Notes under the pieces: model-generated
The model's input: only the letters and a program-made list of their open reading frames with translations
What the model was told of the DNA's origin: nothing
The model's database searches: none
Source of the DNA: Euryodendron excelsum
Taxonomy: Eukaryota; Streptophyta; Magnoliopsida; Ericales; Pentaphylacaceae
Direction of reading: 5' to 3'
Assembly (NCBI GenBank): GCA_033060915.1
Contig: CM065384.1
Location: 13,386,501-13,450,500, forward strand
DNA length: 64,000 nt
Made by a program: the position numbers and the translations under genes
Shown here: positions 25,210-34,387 of the stretch, piece after piece
Position numbering within the stretch: the first letter of the stretch is position 1
Layout: every line of letters begins with the position of its first letter

Positions 25210-26400
25210 GCATGTGGAGTTGGAGGTTCTATGCGATGCATGTCCTATGGAGGTCTCTTCTTTGAGGGAATCTAAGCATGATGACAAGTCCATTTTGGAG
25301 GTGGGATTTTTACCATATTATGCAATACAATATCTCTTTGACGTGGGCCGGTTGATGTTTCCATATTTGGGTAATCTCACCTTCATGGACTGAGAGAGGT
25401 TTGGGCCTCTCTCGAGATATGGTTCTATGCATGCCATGAATCCTTAAGGTTTAAGAACCCTTAGGAGTTTTGGTAGGTTCAATTAACAAGAGATTGGATT
25501 GCTCCTTTCTCTCTACGGTTGATTAGATACATGAGAATGAAATTACTTGAGTTTCTTGGAACTCTTATCTTGGAATGGATATGGGTGCATGAGCATAAAA
25601 AAAGTGAACGTGTAAGCAATATGATGATAATAAGTGCATGATTTAGAAAACCCCCTTCTTGTCTTGCTTTTGCCTTTGGTTCTCTTGGTATTTGGAGACG
25701 AGAAGGGAGAGGACAGAAGATAAGAAACAAAAGAGAAGTTAGTACCTTGATTCGAAAATTTTTATGCAATGCATGTTCTAGAGGTGCCTCTACTTGAGAG
25801 AGAAACTAAACATGATGTGTTTGCTCACTTTTGGAGATAGGGGGTTTACCCCTATATGCAGATACCTTACTGTCAAGTGGGAACCTTCATCCATTCATCC
25901 GTTCATCCATCTATTCATTCATGGAGAATAAAGAAATACATTTTTAACTTTGGGTTTAAGATAAAAAAAGAATTGAAATACATTTCAATAGGCGGGAGGG
26001 GGAACATTTTTCTTCGGGCTTCACCTATCTAATTTTACATAAGAAATCCTAAACTACTCTTGAGTATTTGGATTCACCTTTTTTAGATTTGATGTTGAGG
26101 AGGTCGCTGAGAGACCTTATTGATCGATTTCCCCTTGTCTTCTTTAGCAATCCTATCTCCGTGAGCATAGAGGGATTGGGGCCCCTCTTATGGAATGAAT
26201 TGATGTGCATGCCATGAGTCCTTAGGGTTACATAGGAACCCTTAGGTTTTAGGTAGGTTTAATGTAACAAAGAGTAACTTTGGTGTCACTCTGTTTGGGT
26301 TGATCATATGCATGAGGATACAATGACTTGAGTTACTCTGGAACTCTCGTCTTGAGATGGAATATGAAATGCATGAATATGGATGCAAAGAGTATAAGGA
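25210..26400 (-). repeat. Direct duplication inside the nested element
   Basis: 25215-25350 (TATGCGATGCATGTCCTATGG) parallels 25760-25880 (TATGCAATGCATGTTCTAG). 25430-25590 (GCATGCCATGAATCCTTA) parallels 26205-26385 (GCATGCCATGAGTCCTTAG). The second copy is longer by about 230 bp. No coding function is seen in 24400-26690. Confidence 0.7.
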
Positions 26401-26739
26401 GAGAAAATACAATTAAAGTAAATATGCATGCATGAGTAGTTAGACAAACATTATAACAATATGAATACAGTCGTTATAACAACAGGAATAAATAGGTATA
26501 AAGGAAAGTAAAAGCAGTCGCCCTTTCCCCCATAGTTTTGGAAAACGGTGTGCGTGTCTTAAATCCAGTAGAGGTTCAGCTATGCATGGTAGCTATATGA
26601 GCATGAGGTTGAGGGTTTACTAATGCATTCTAAAAAGGCTTGGTTCCCGGATCTTTAAACCTAGGCCCATTCCCCGAGGTGGTGCCATGATCAGTTGGTG
26701 ATCCGAGTGGGGGAACCATCAAGAGGTTGTAGGCAAAGA

Positions 26740-27166
26740 GACTGATATAGCATCTTGCCCACAACCAATATACCATTCCCTCTTCTAACTAAAAGGGACA
26801 GGTCAGGGTAAAGAATGCAAATATGCAAAATGCAAGTGCACGTGCAGTGTGTGTGTGATTTTTTAAATCGGAGAAAAGAGCCCCACAACTCTCATCCATC
26901 CTGTTCATCACATTCATTGATGCATAGCAGTTAGTATAAAATAATAAGGTAGACAAAATCCCACCTACAAAACAAAGATACAAGAGTTAGTATGTAAATG
27001 ACAAACTTAATAAAAGATAATATGAATGTAGTTAAATGCATGTTTTTGAAAACAATTTTGAAAATTTGATTTTAAAAATTGAAAGTGGATAAAATTGGAC
27101 AAGTAAATTGAAGACTCTACATGGGTGAAGGGTGAAGAGACATAGCTATGGCCTAACCCTCTAAGT
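26740..27166 (-). mobile_element. Leader of nested element
   Basis: The sequence is homologous to 13113-13575 and 39662-39993. It contains GTGCACGTGCAGTG, a GT microsatellite and CATCCATCCTGTTCAT, and ends at the primer site. Confidence 0.75.
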
Positions 27167-27185
27167 GTCCCCAGTGGAGTCGCCA
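27167..27185 (-). other. Primer binding site of nested element, intact form
   Basis: GTCCCCAGTGGAGTCGCCA on the plus strand reads TGGCGACTCCACTGGGGAC in element sense, the least mutated copy in the window. It lies two bases from the LTR end at 27188. Confidence 0.85.
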
Positions 27186-27187
27186 GC

Positions 27188-28620
27188 TGTCGAGCCCAGA
27201 TTTTTCGCACTCGAGGAATACACACACAAGCGGAAAAAATATTGTACTTTCTCATTAGAACTCATCCTCCTAGAAATGAGTGCGACTAGGTTTGAATTGA
27301 AAATTGATTTGAATAAAGGGCTTTTGGAAAACATTTGGAGTCGCCATCTTACTTGATTAAGGTGAGTTAGGTCACCTAAAACTAAACACCATCTAAAGAC
27401 TACACTTAGGATTTTTGAAAAATGATTTTGAAAATACCTCCTCAAGAAAGGGTTTTTAAGAAAATAGGTTGTTTGGCAACCTTTAGATTTGAGGCCTTTT
27501 TTTGAAATTAACTCCATTTTGGTCTTTTGAAAACAGTGTTCTAGGTTCGAAGGTTGGTTACGTATAGAGAAGACGCACTAAGCCATCACCCTACCCGGCC
27601 CTTGCGGTATCTGCATGTCTATTCATCCTAGATTCAACCATTAGAGTCTTCGATTAACAAATATCCAAAACTATCCACTTTAGAAAAGAATTTTTTAAAG
27701 AAATTTAACATGATACATGATATGCAAGTGCAATCGAAAGACTTTGATTTCGAAAATAGATTTGAAAAGGAGAATTGAAGTTTGAAATTAGAAACAAAGT
27801 TTTAGAAATTGAAATCGAGGATTGAAAATAGATTTTCAAAATTGGAAGTTTGAAAAGAGTTATAGAATCAGAGATTTGAAAAAGGTTGTGACCGCACCCA
27901 TGAGGGTTGCCTATGTATCCTTTTTGAGGAATCATGTCAATCGTAGTTCGGACAAGAGTCCGATAGAAAATAGAAGATTTGATTTGAAAAAGACATTTTT
28001 ATTTGAAAATGGATTTGATTTGAACTTAGAATAGAAGATTTGGAAATTGAAATTTGGAATTGAAAAGATTGGACTTTGATGTGGAAAGATAGAACTTGGA
28101 AGAAGGATTTGGACTTGTTTTGGAAAGATTGAGATTTAGGAAACCTAGACTTAGGAAAGATAGGATTCAGGAAGGACTCGAGATTTAGAAAGATTTGACT
28201 CGAATGTTGGACTTTGAAGATTAGGGAAAGATTAGAAGAAAGATTAAATTTAGGAAATGTTCAAAATAGGAAAGTTTCATTTTAGGAAAGTTTCAATTTA
28301 GGAAAGTGTAATTTTAGGAAAGTTCCAAATTAAGAAAGAATTAAAATTGGAAAGAGCAATGGAAGGCCGGGGATGCTATCAAAAGCATCCCTGAGAGGTT
28401 ATCAGTATGATACCATAAGCCGGTGTTGTTCCCGGGGCCTTCGGATGCCTAGGGGCAAAATGGTCATTTAGCTTCAAGTGGGCCCTACGGGCCTAGGAAG
28501 TAACCGGTGGACTAAATTAGAGATTAAAAGTCGGGTTAGAGTTTGAATATGCATGGGATGTGTGAAAGTGAGCCAAGTTGGCCCGGAGATTTTCAAGCGG
28601 GCAAAAATGGGGTGCTTACA
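27188..28620 (-). mobile_element. 5' LTR of nested element with ~2.6-kb internal deletion
   Basis: It begins TGTCGAGCCC and ends GGTGCTTACA. From 27188 to ~28355 it tracks 17615-18735. From ~28360 it tracks 21390-21648. TATA box, telobox cluster, ~105-bp repeats and most U3 repeats are lost, so this LTR is promoter-less. Confidence 0.9.
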
Positions 28621-28625
28621 CCTTC

Positions 28626-29110
28626 CCAATTGATGTGCCGAATAGCGGATATTCTACATTAGCGGGCTAGCAGGTGCCATAGATGAACCACTCTACCATC
28701 ACGAGGACTTGGTTTTCATCTCGGTCAATGGTTTTGAAGGGAGTTATTGTTTTGAAGAGTTTTCTTAGTAAACGTGCTAAACTGGATGGCCTTATCGTAT
28801 AAGGGATCAACTTTCTCGAAAGACGTGCTGAATTGAGCTTTACTGGTCTGGATTGGAACTTGAACTAGAATTAAAGTTAAAATATGGACTTACGGTCTTT
28901 AGGAAGACGTGCCAAGTTGAATTGGTCCAAGCAATGCCCTAAGGGTATTTTGGTCGTTTTGCCTCTATTAGGCCCAGCGTGCCCGCGAAGCTGTTGATTG
29001 ATTGGATTGAGTCTGGAAAGTCGATCTAGACTTGAATATGTCTATGTTGGTTTGAATGTGAGTTTAGTTGAGTAAGAGATTGCCGAGCGGGTAAAAATGT
29101 GGTGCTTACA
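28626..29110 (-). mobile_element. Remainder of the interrupted minus LTR (continues from 17614)
   Basis: This is the LTR start region in reverse. It has CCGAATAGCGGATATTCTAC, the GACGTGCYRAATTG phrases and TTTTGGTCGTTTTGCCTCTA, and ends AAATGTGGTGCTTACA at 29110. No purine tract follows on the right, so this is the outer 5' edge of a minus element. Confidence 0.85.
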
Positions 29111-30479
29111 TCAACCTGGTGAAAATCTATAAGAACACCATGATGCAAAGGTCATAGTACGGGATTGTAAACATAAGAGTTGGGATATGTTTAAATCCAA
29201 AAGCAAAAGGGGGGAAATAGAGGGTGAGCAGCAATAAGAAAGAGAGTCTAGATGTTTAAGGTGATCACAGGTCTTAAAAAGCCAAGTAAAAGAAAATGCT
29301 TTGAGCCTTTATCCTTTCCTTTCAAATATCCCATAACCAACCGCCACATTCCCGTCCAAAATAAAGACTTTTCGAATCGATCATTGCTATGATTGCTCTC
29401 TAAGGGAATATGATTACACTAGAAAAAGCTTTATCTAGTAGAAGTTCCAGCTCAGCACTAGGCTCAATATCAAAAGTAACATCAATAGTTTTTAACCAAA
29501 GCAACAACTTCAGTCGGCAATAGATTTCATCATCAATTGTTCTTCCAAATCAAAGCACTCAAGACCCCTAGTCTCATTGAGCAAGGAGTCGTCTTCATTA
29601 GCATCAACGAGAGAAATAAAGAGGCAAAAGCATGGCCTGAGGTCATAGTAAAAACCCTCCGAGGTGCTATGCGTAAAAGAGTAGAGTCATGGCAAGATAT
29701 AAAACTATTGACACAGTGAAAACCCCAAAATAGGCGTTGACGTGCAATAATGGTAGAGCTGGCATTCGTGAAAACTAGCAAGGGCATGGATGACAACAAT
29801 GGTAAAAAAAAAAAAAAAAAAACCAAATCGGCAATTCAAGCAGCAATAACAAAGTAGGAAGACAGTCCCAACGAAGTAGGAAAACCTCTCACACCATAAC
29901 AAGTGGGTCAAGGAGTGCCAACTAATGGATAACCATCATTGGTAACAAATTTCAAAACTCAGTATGTCAAAGTAATGAGCACTAATATCATAAGCCAATT
30001 ATCAATATTAGTCTCTTATATCTTGACATTTGCTAACAAAATACTAAGATAGGTACAAGTTCAAGGGGCGCCTCCCGAAGCCTTCTTGTGACCCTAAGGT
30101 GTCTCCAAACACAACATTCTAATGTCATGGCATGGTTCGACATCTGGCTTCCCAAGTTACAACTGATTGGGGCATGGTTAGAAGCTCAAGTCTATTCAGC
30201 AAACTATATAGATCAAACATTGTCGCAGCAATTTTTGAAAATGCAAGGCATACCCTTTGTGCACTAAGCTTCATTGCATCTCAGCTACATGATCCTTGCC
30301 ATTAAAGCTTTTACAAATCAATCTGGGGTAACAGGCTGCAACTTAACCAACAAGTCATGCTTCTTCCAAACAAGAGATTAAACTATCCACGCTTCCTCTT
30401 CAACATGAGCCAAGAATTGTCCATCAATGCTCCTCGACACATACCGTAAACAGAGTAGTATACATTTTCAATATCTGTA

Positions 30480-30905
30480 AGACAGCCTTCGGATTACTTT
30501 GCCCGATCAACGGAGTTGGCTCAAGTTCAGGGCCTATTAGATGTAACGTCCCATCTCTCCAAACCACCTCTTGACCAGTCTAGCATCTAACTAGCAAGTT
30601 CAAGCCTCTATAGCACCAGCCTCGCCAAAAGTATCCTAAAGAGTCTTGCTAGGAAGCCGCTCCACCAATAGCTCCACCATGGGCCTCTTCAAAAAGCTAC
30701 CTCAACCTCCACCTTGGCATTAGCTCCGGCAGCGGCACTCTTAACATCTCCAACAGCCTCATCTGTGACATTTTCTACAATAGTCCTAGCAAGGCCACCC
30801 TCTCTTCACCAGCGACATTAGTCCCCTGCTCAACCAAAGTAGGTCTTGTCGTTGTCAGTTTAGATATGGTCTCCTGCATAGATTACTATCCTACACATCA
30901 GCCAT
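30480..30905 (-). pseudogene. Highly diverged antisense PMD pseudogene, third copy
   Basis: On the minus strand, ATGGCTGATGTG at 30905 corresponds to the MADIG start of the left copy. Near 30590-30530 the DNA reads AGGTGGTTTGGAGAGATGGG, equivalent to RWFGE(T/M)G of the right copy. GGCCCTGAACTTGAGCCAAC follows, equivalent to ELGPTPL. Frame changes and stops are many. I cannot follow the domain beyond ~30480. Position and orientation (antisense, upstream of the 3' LTR, with a purine-rich block before the ATG) match the other two copies. Confidence 0.6.
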
Positions 30906-31009
30906 CCTAAAAACATGCCAGAAGGAAAGAGATCCAGTAAAGTTTCATAGATAAGTAAGAGGTACGCATAAAAAAAAAAAAAAAAAACAAAAGAAGGAAA
31001 AAAATTTTG

Positions 31010-31250
31010 AGTGAAAATTAATTTTCTATACATTTTGTCTTTAAAAATTCAAATTTTGAGTCAAAACAAATTTCGAGTTAAAATGAATTTTCTATACATT
31101 TTGTCTTTAAAAGTTCAAATTTCAAGTCAAAATAAAATTTTGAGTCAAAATGAATTTTTTATAAATTTTGTCTTCAAAAATTCAAGTTTCGAGTTAAAAC
31201 GAATTTTCTAGGCGTTTTGCCTGAAAAAATGAATTTTTTACACGTTTTGT
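31010..31250 (-). repeat. ~66-bp tandem units in PMD intron
   Basis: ATTTTCTATACATTTTGTCT recurs at 31021, 31087 and, changed, 31154 (spacing 66-67 bp), with a shorter unit at 31203. The inverse sequence occurs at 52540-52740 and 61840-61890, so it is part of the family's antisense-gene intron. Confidence 0.7.
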
Positions 31251-32603
31251 CTAAGTTTCAAATCAAAATGGTTTCTAAACTTTTTCCTTCAAAAGTCTGT
31301 TTTCAAAATTAATGCCTTAAGTTTCTATACTTTTTCCCTTCAAAAGTTTATTTTCGAAATCAATTTTCAAAGGTTTCCTAAACTTTTTCGTTCAAAATCA
31401 ATTTTCAAAAGTTTCCTAAACTTTTTCCTTCAAAATTAAATTTCAAAGGTTTCCTAAACTATCCCCTTTAAAAGTTTATTTTCAAAGGTTTTCTAAACTT
31501 TTTTCCTTCAAAAGTTTATTTTCAAAACCAATTCAAAGGCTCTTTAAACGTTTTCCTTTAGAATTTTATTTTTAAAACCAATTCAAAGGTTTCTTAAACT
31601 TTTCCCTCAAAAAGTTTATTTTCATAACCAATTCAAAGGTTTCCTAAACTTTTTCCTCTAAAAGTTTATTTTCAAAATCAATTATGAGGTTTTTAAAACT
31701 TTGCTTTCAAAAGTTTTATTCAAAATCCATTTTAAAAAGTTTTTCTAAGCTTTTTCATTAAAAAATTTTATTTGAAAGATCCCTCGCTTTTCTCTGCCAA
31801 AAGGCCCACCCTCGAAGGTTTTATATCTTTTTCCTCTAAAAAGATTTTAACCCAAATATTTTCTAACTTTTTCCTAATTTCAAAAAGTTTAATAGAATCT
31901 CGTCTATAAATGGTCACTGCAATGCCGAAGGCTTGATAATGGAACACAAACCGTGTGCCCCATTGTATCATAATCACAGAGTGCTAATACACAGAAAACA
32001 ATTTATGCACATTCTCAAATGTTTTGAAATTTTAAACATATGTTCTATTTTCTAAAAATTCAAGGGTCATCAAAATTATCAGAAATTCTTTCAAGAATAC
32101 TACAAATATTTTCTAAAATATTTCTATATTTTTTAAATATCAAACTCAAACAATTCTATTATTTTTTTTAATTTTCTCTATTTTCTATGCATTTTTCTAT
32201 TTTTTAAAAAATAAAAAATTCAAAATTTTTTTCAGAAAATCATGAGACTTCATAAGGTTGTTCAACATATTTTCCCAAGGCACATGGTGCAAACATCTAG
32301 CTAAGAAACCCAACACCCAAAGTTATAGGAGTAAATTCCCAATTTCAACAGAAATTCACTTTACGTAAACATGCAAAATTACTCAAACTCAATCAAATGA
32401 GCATCAAAACATAAACAACATCACCAGAGTGTTCAAAACACATCAAAACATCAATTTTAACTATTTACCCAACTCAAACGAAATTCTACACATTAAAATC
32501 AACACAAAACAAAAAACCTCGAGAAAAGCCCTCAAGCTTTTGAAATTCTCACAAACCTGTGAGTCCCGAATAAAGGATTGTCGAGTTTCTTAAATTCTCA
32601 GGC

Positions 32604-32608
32604 CTGCT
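32604..32608. repeat. Target site duplication CTGCT (left) with CTGCC at 37709-37713
   Basis: Five bases either side of the solo LTR differ by one base. Removing the LTR restores the CAGGCCT-GGTGCCA-like region seen at 8225-8270. Confidence 0.75.
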
Positions 32609-32865
32609 TGTAAGCACCCCATTTTTGACCGCTCGGCAGTCTACACTCCGTCTAGACTTGTTTTCAAGTCACTGTGGGCGTATTCCAACCGAAACCAACT
32701 CTCTAAGTCCAAATCCCGTGTGTCCATCGCTTCGTAGGCTTGTCAGGCCCAAATAGAGGTAAAATGACCAAAATGCCCTTAGGGGCATTGTTCTTTCCAA
32801 TTCCAACTCCAACCCCTCTCTCGAGACAGTTGATTCCTCGATACGGTAAATCTATTCCAAACCAG

Positions 32866-33345
32866 GCATGTCTTTTCGAAGACGGTAAGTCTCCTTTCCA
32901 ATCCCTCTCTCAAGACAGTTTATTCCTTTAGACGGTTCCAAATCAGGCACGTCTTTCGAAGATGGTAAGTCCCCTTTCCAATCCCACTCTCGAGACAGTT
33001 TATTCCTCGAAACGGTTCCAATTCAGGCACGTCTTTTCGAAGATGGTAAGACCCCTTTCCAATCTCTCTTTCGGGACAGTTTATTCCTTTAGACGGTTCC
33101 AAATCAGGCACGTCTTTTTGAAGACGGTAAGACCCCTTTCCAATCCCTCTCTCGAGACAGTTTATTCCTCGAGACGGTTCCAAATCAGGCACGTCTTTTC
33201 GGAGACAGTAAGTCCCCTTTCCAACCCCTTTCTCGAGACAGTTTATTCCTCAAGACGGTTCCAAATCAGGCACGTCTTTTCGAAGGCAGTAAGACCCCTT
33301 TCCAATCCCTCTCTCAAGATAGTTTATTCCTTGAGACGGTCCGAG
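32866..33345 (+). repeat. 81-bp minisatellite, six units
   Basis: GGCACGTCTT-type anchors occur at 32866, 32947, 33027, 33108, 33189 and 33270, spacing 80-81 bp. The unit contains CTCGAGACAGTTTATTCC and GACGGTTCCAAATCAGG. Other LTR copies have one or two diverged units at this place, so it is a local expansion. Because 81 is a multiple of three, both strands stay open over the array. I do not call these frames genes. Confidence 0.93.
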
Positions 33346-33574
33346 TAGTGAAAATACTCATAAATATCACAACCGTTAGAGTAGCCGAAATACTAACAAA
33401 TAGGTCGATATAGGGAATTGCCAACAAACTACTGTGTCACGATGACCACCGTTAGAGTGGCAAAAACACTCAAAACCCTGGTCAACACCAATGTCTGTTA
33501 GCCCACTTCAGTGAAAAATGACCAAACTGCCCTTTGGACCTTTTCTGAGACTTTCTGGTCAAGATAACTATTTT

Positions 33575-34200
33575 GCCCCTAGGCATCCGAATGCCCCGGG
33601 AACTACACCGGCTCTGGGTATCAAATCGGTAACTCTCTGAGATTACTTCTTATAGTATTCTCAACCTTCCTTTATCTTTCCGGATCATTCCGAGTTAGTT
33701 CCGGCTAACCTAGTACAAAATGACCGTTTTGCCCCTGGTGGGCCGATCTCCTTTTTCGACCAAACCGACTCTGGGTATCAAATCGGTAACCTTCTAAGAC
33801 TGCTTTTTATAGTATTCTCAATCTTCCTTTATCTTTTCGGATCGTTCTGAGTCAGTTCCGGCAAACCCGATACAAAAAAGACCGTTTTACCCCTGGTGGG
33901 CCGGTCTCCTTTTCCGACCACGCCGGCTCTAGGAATCAAACCGGCAACCTCTGGGAACATTCTGAATAATGTTTCCAAATTTTGAGTCTTCTTCCGGGAT
34001 AGTCCGAGTCTGTCCCGGTAGTTTCTCGGTCCGATTGACCGTTTTTCCCTTAAAGGCCCGGTCAACCTTTTCGACCCATCTTATCCTCATTTCTCAAGTC
34101 AAATACCTCCAGGACACTATTTTAAGTGTTCCTGCTCTTTTCCGGCCTTCCGGGTCATTCCCGGCTCCTTCAAATCATTCCTAGATTTTTCAGAGTCACT
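33575..34200 (+). repeat. ~157-bp tandem repeats of U3, four units
   Basis: The anchor TTTTGCCCCTGGTGGGCC recurs with spacing 156, 158 and 157 bp (33575, 33731, 33889, 34046). Each unit also has GGCTCTGGGTATCAAATCGG and CCGGATCATTCCGAGT. The same array is seen inverted at 59620, 59777, 59932 and 60095. Confidence 0.88.
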
Positions 34201-34379
34201 CCTAGTGAAGCCAGGCTAAAAATTGCGTGGTAGTCACTAGTACAGGCATCCAAATCTAGTCAAAGATACGTTGCTTGCCGACCTTAAATATTTCCTAAAT
34301 GGCTGGTGCCACTCCTAGTGGCGCCAGTGTAAATTCTGGCCTGGCGCCATTGCAACAGGCGCCAGTGTTGTCCAACCTC

Positions 34380-34387
34380 TATAAATA
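34380..34387 (+). promoter_or_regulatory. LTR TATA box
   Basis: TATAAATA is followed by GAAAAGGGTCCGTCAACTCAG. This is the cleanest copy of the family promoter. The palindromic GGCGCC motifs lie within 75 bp upstream. Confidence 0.75.

Larger units (their letters stand above)
17615..28620 (-). mobile_element. Complete non-autonomous family A element, nested, 11.0 kb
   Basis: Both LTRs (17615-21648 and 27188-28620), the primer site (27167-27185), the polypurine tract (21649-21663) and a perfect 5-bp target duplication are present. The 5.5-kb interior holds no recognisable gag, pol or PMD gene, only tandem repeats and unidentified DNA. Amplification therefore needed proteins supplied in trans. 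The 5' LTR is short because ~2.6 kb is missing between the low-complexity region and the last U3 repeat (junction ~28360). The end sequences are otherwise close to those of the 3' LTR, including phrases not shared with other copies (GATGCTATCAAAAGCATCCC). Confidence 0.92.
29111..32608 (+). mobile_element. Second plus-strand family A element, pre-LTR interior
   Basis: 29240-29350 (AAGGTGATC..., TTTGAGCCTTTATCC) aligns with 4095-4170 of the left element. A PMD relic, its low-complexity intron (30960-32300) and sequence like 8064-8230 follow. It is cut at 32608 by a solo LTR and continues at 37709-37957. Unassigned DNA between ~29400 and 30450 shows no domain I recognise. Confidence 0.7.

Noticed and set aside
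27161..27517. A 118-residue minus-strand open frame
   Set aside because: It spans the LTR end blocks and crosses the primer site, and is a shadow of conserved LTR sequence. Related fragments occur in other LTRs only because the DNA is repeated.
29533..29826. A 97-residue minus-strand open frame in the second plus element
   Set aside because: It contains a homopolymer-coded phenylalanine run and no similarity to PMD or other families that I recognise.
32962..33348. A 128-residue plus-strand open frame, and a 90-residue frame on the minus strand (32920-33192), with 27-residue repeats
   Set aside because: Both are by-products of an 81-bp minisatellite whose period is a multiple of three. They lie in the U3 of a solo LTR, and no start context or homologue is recognisable.
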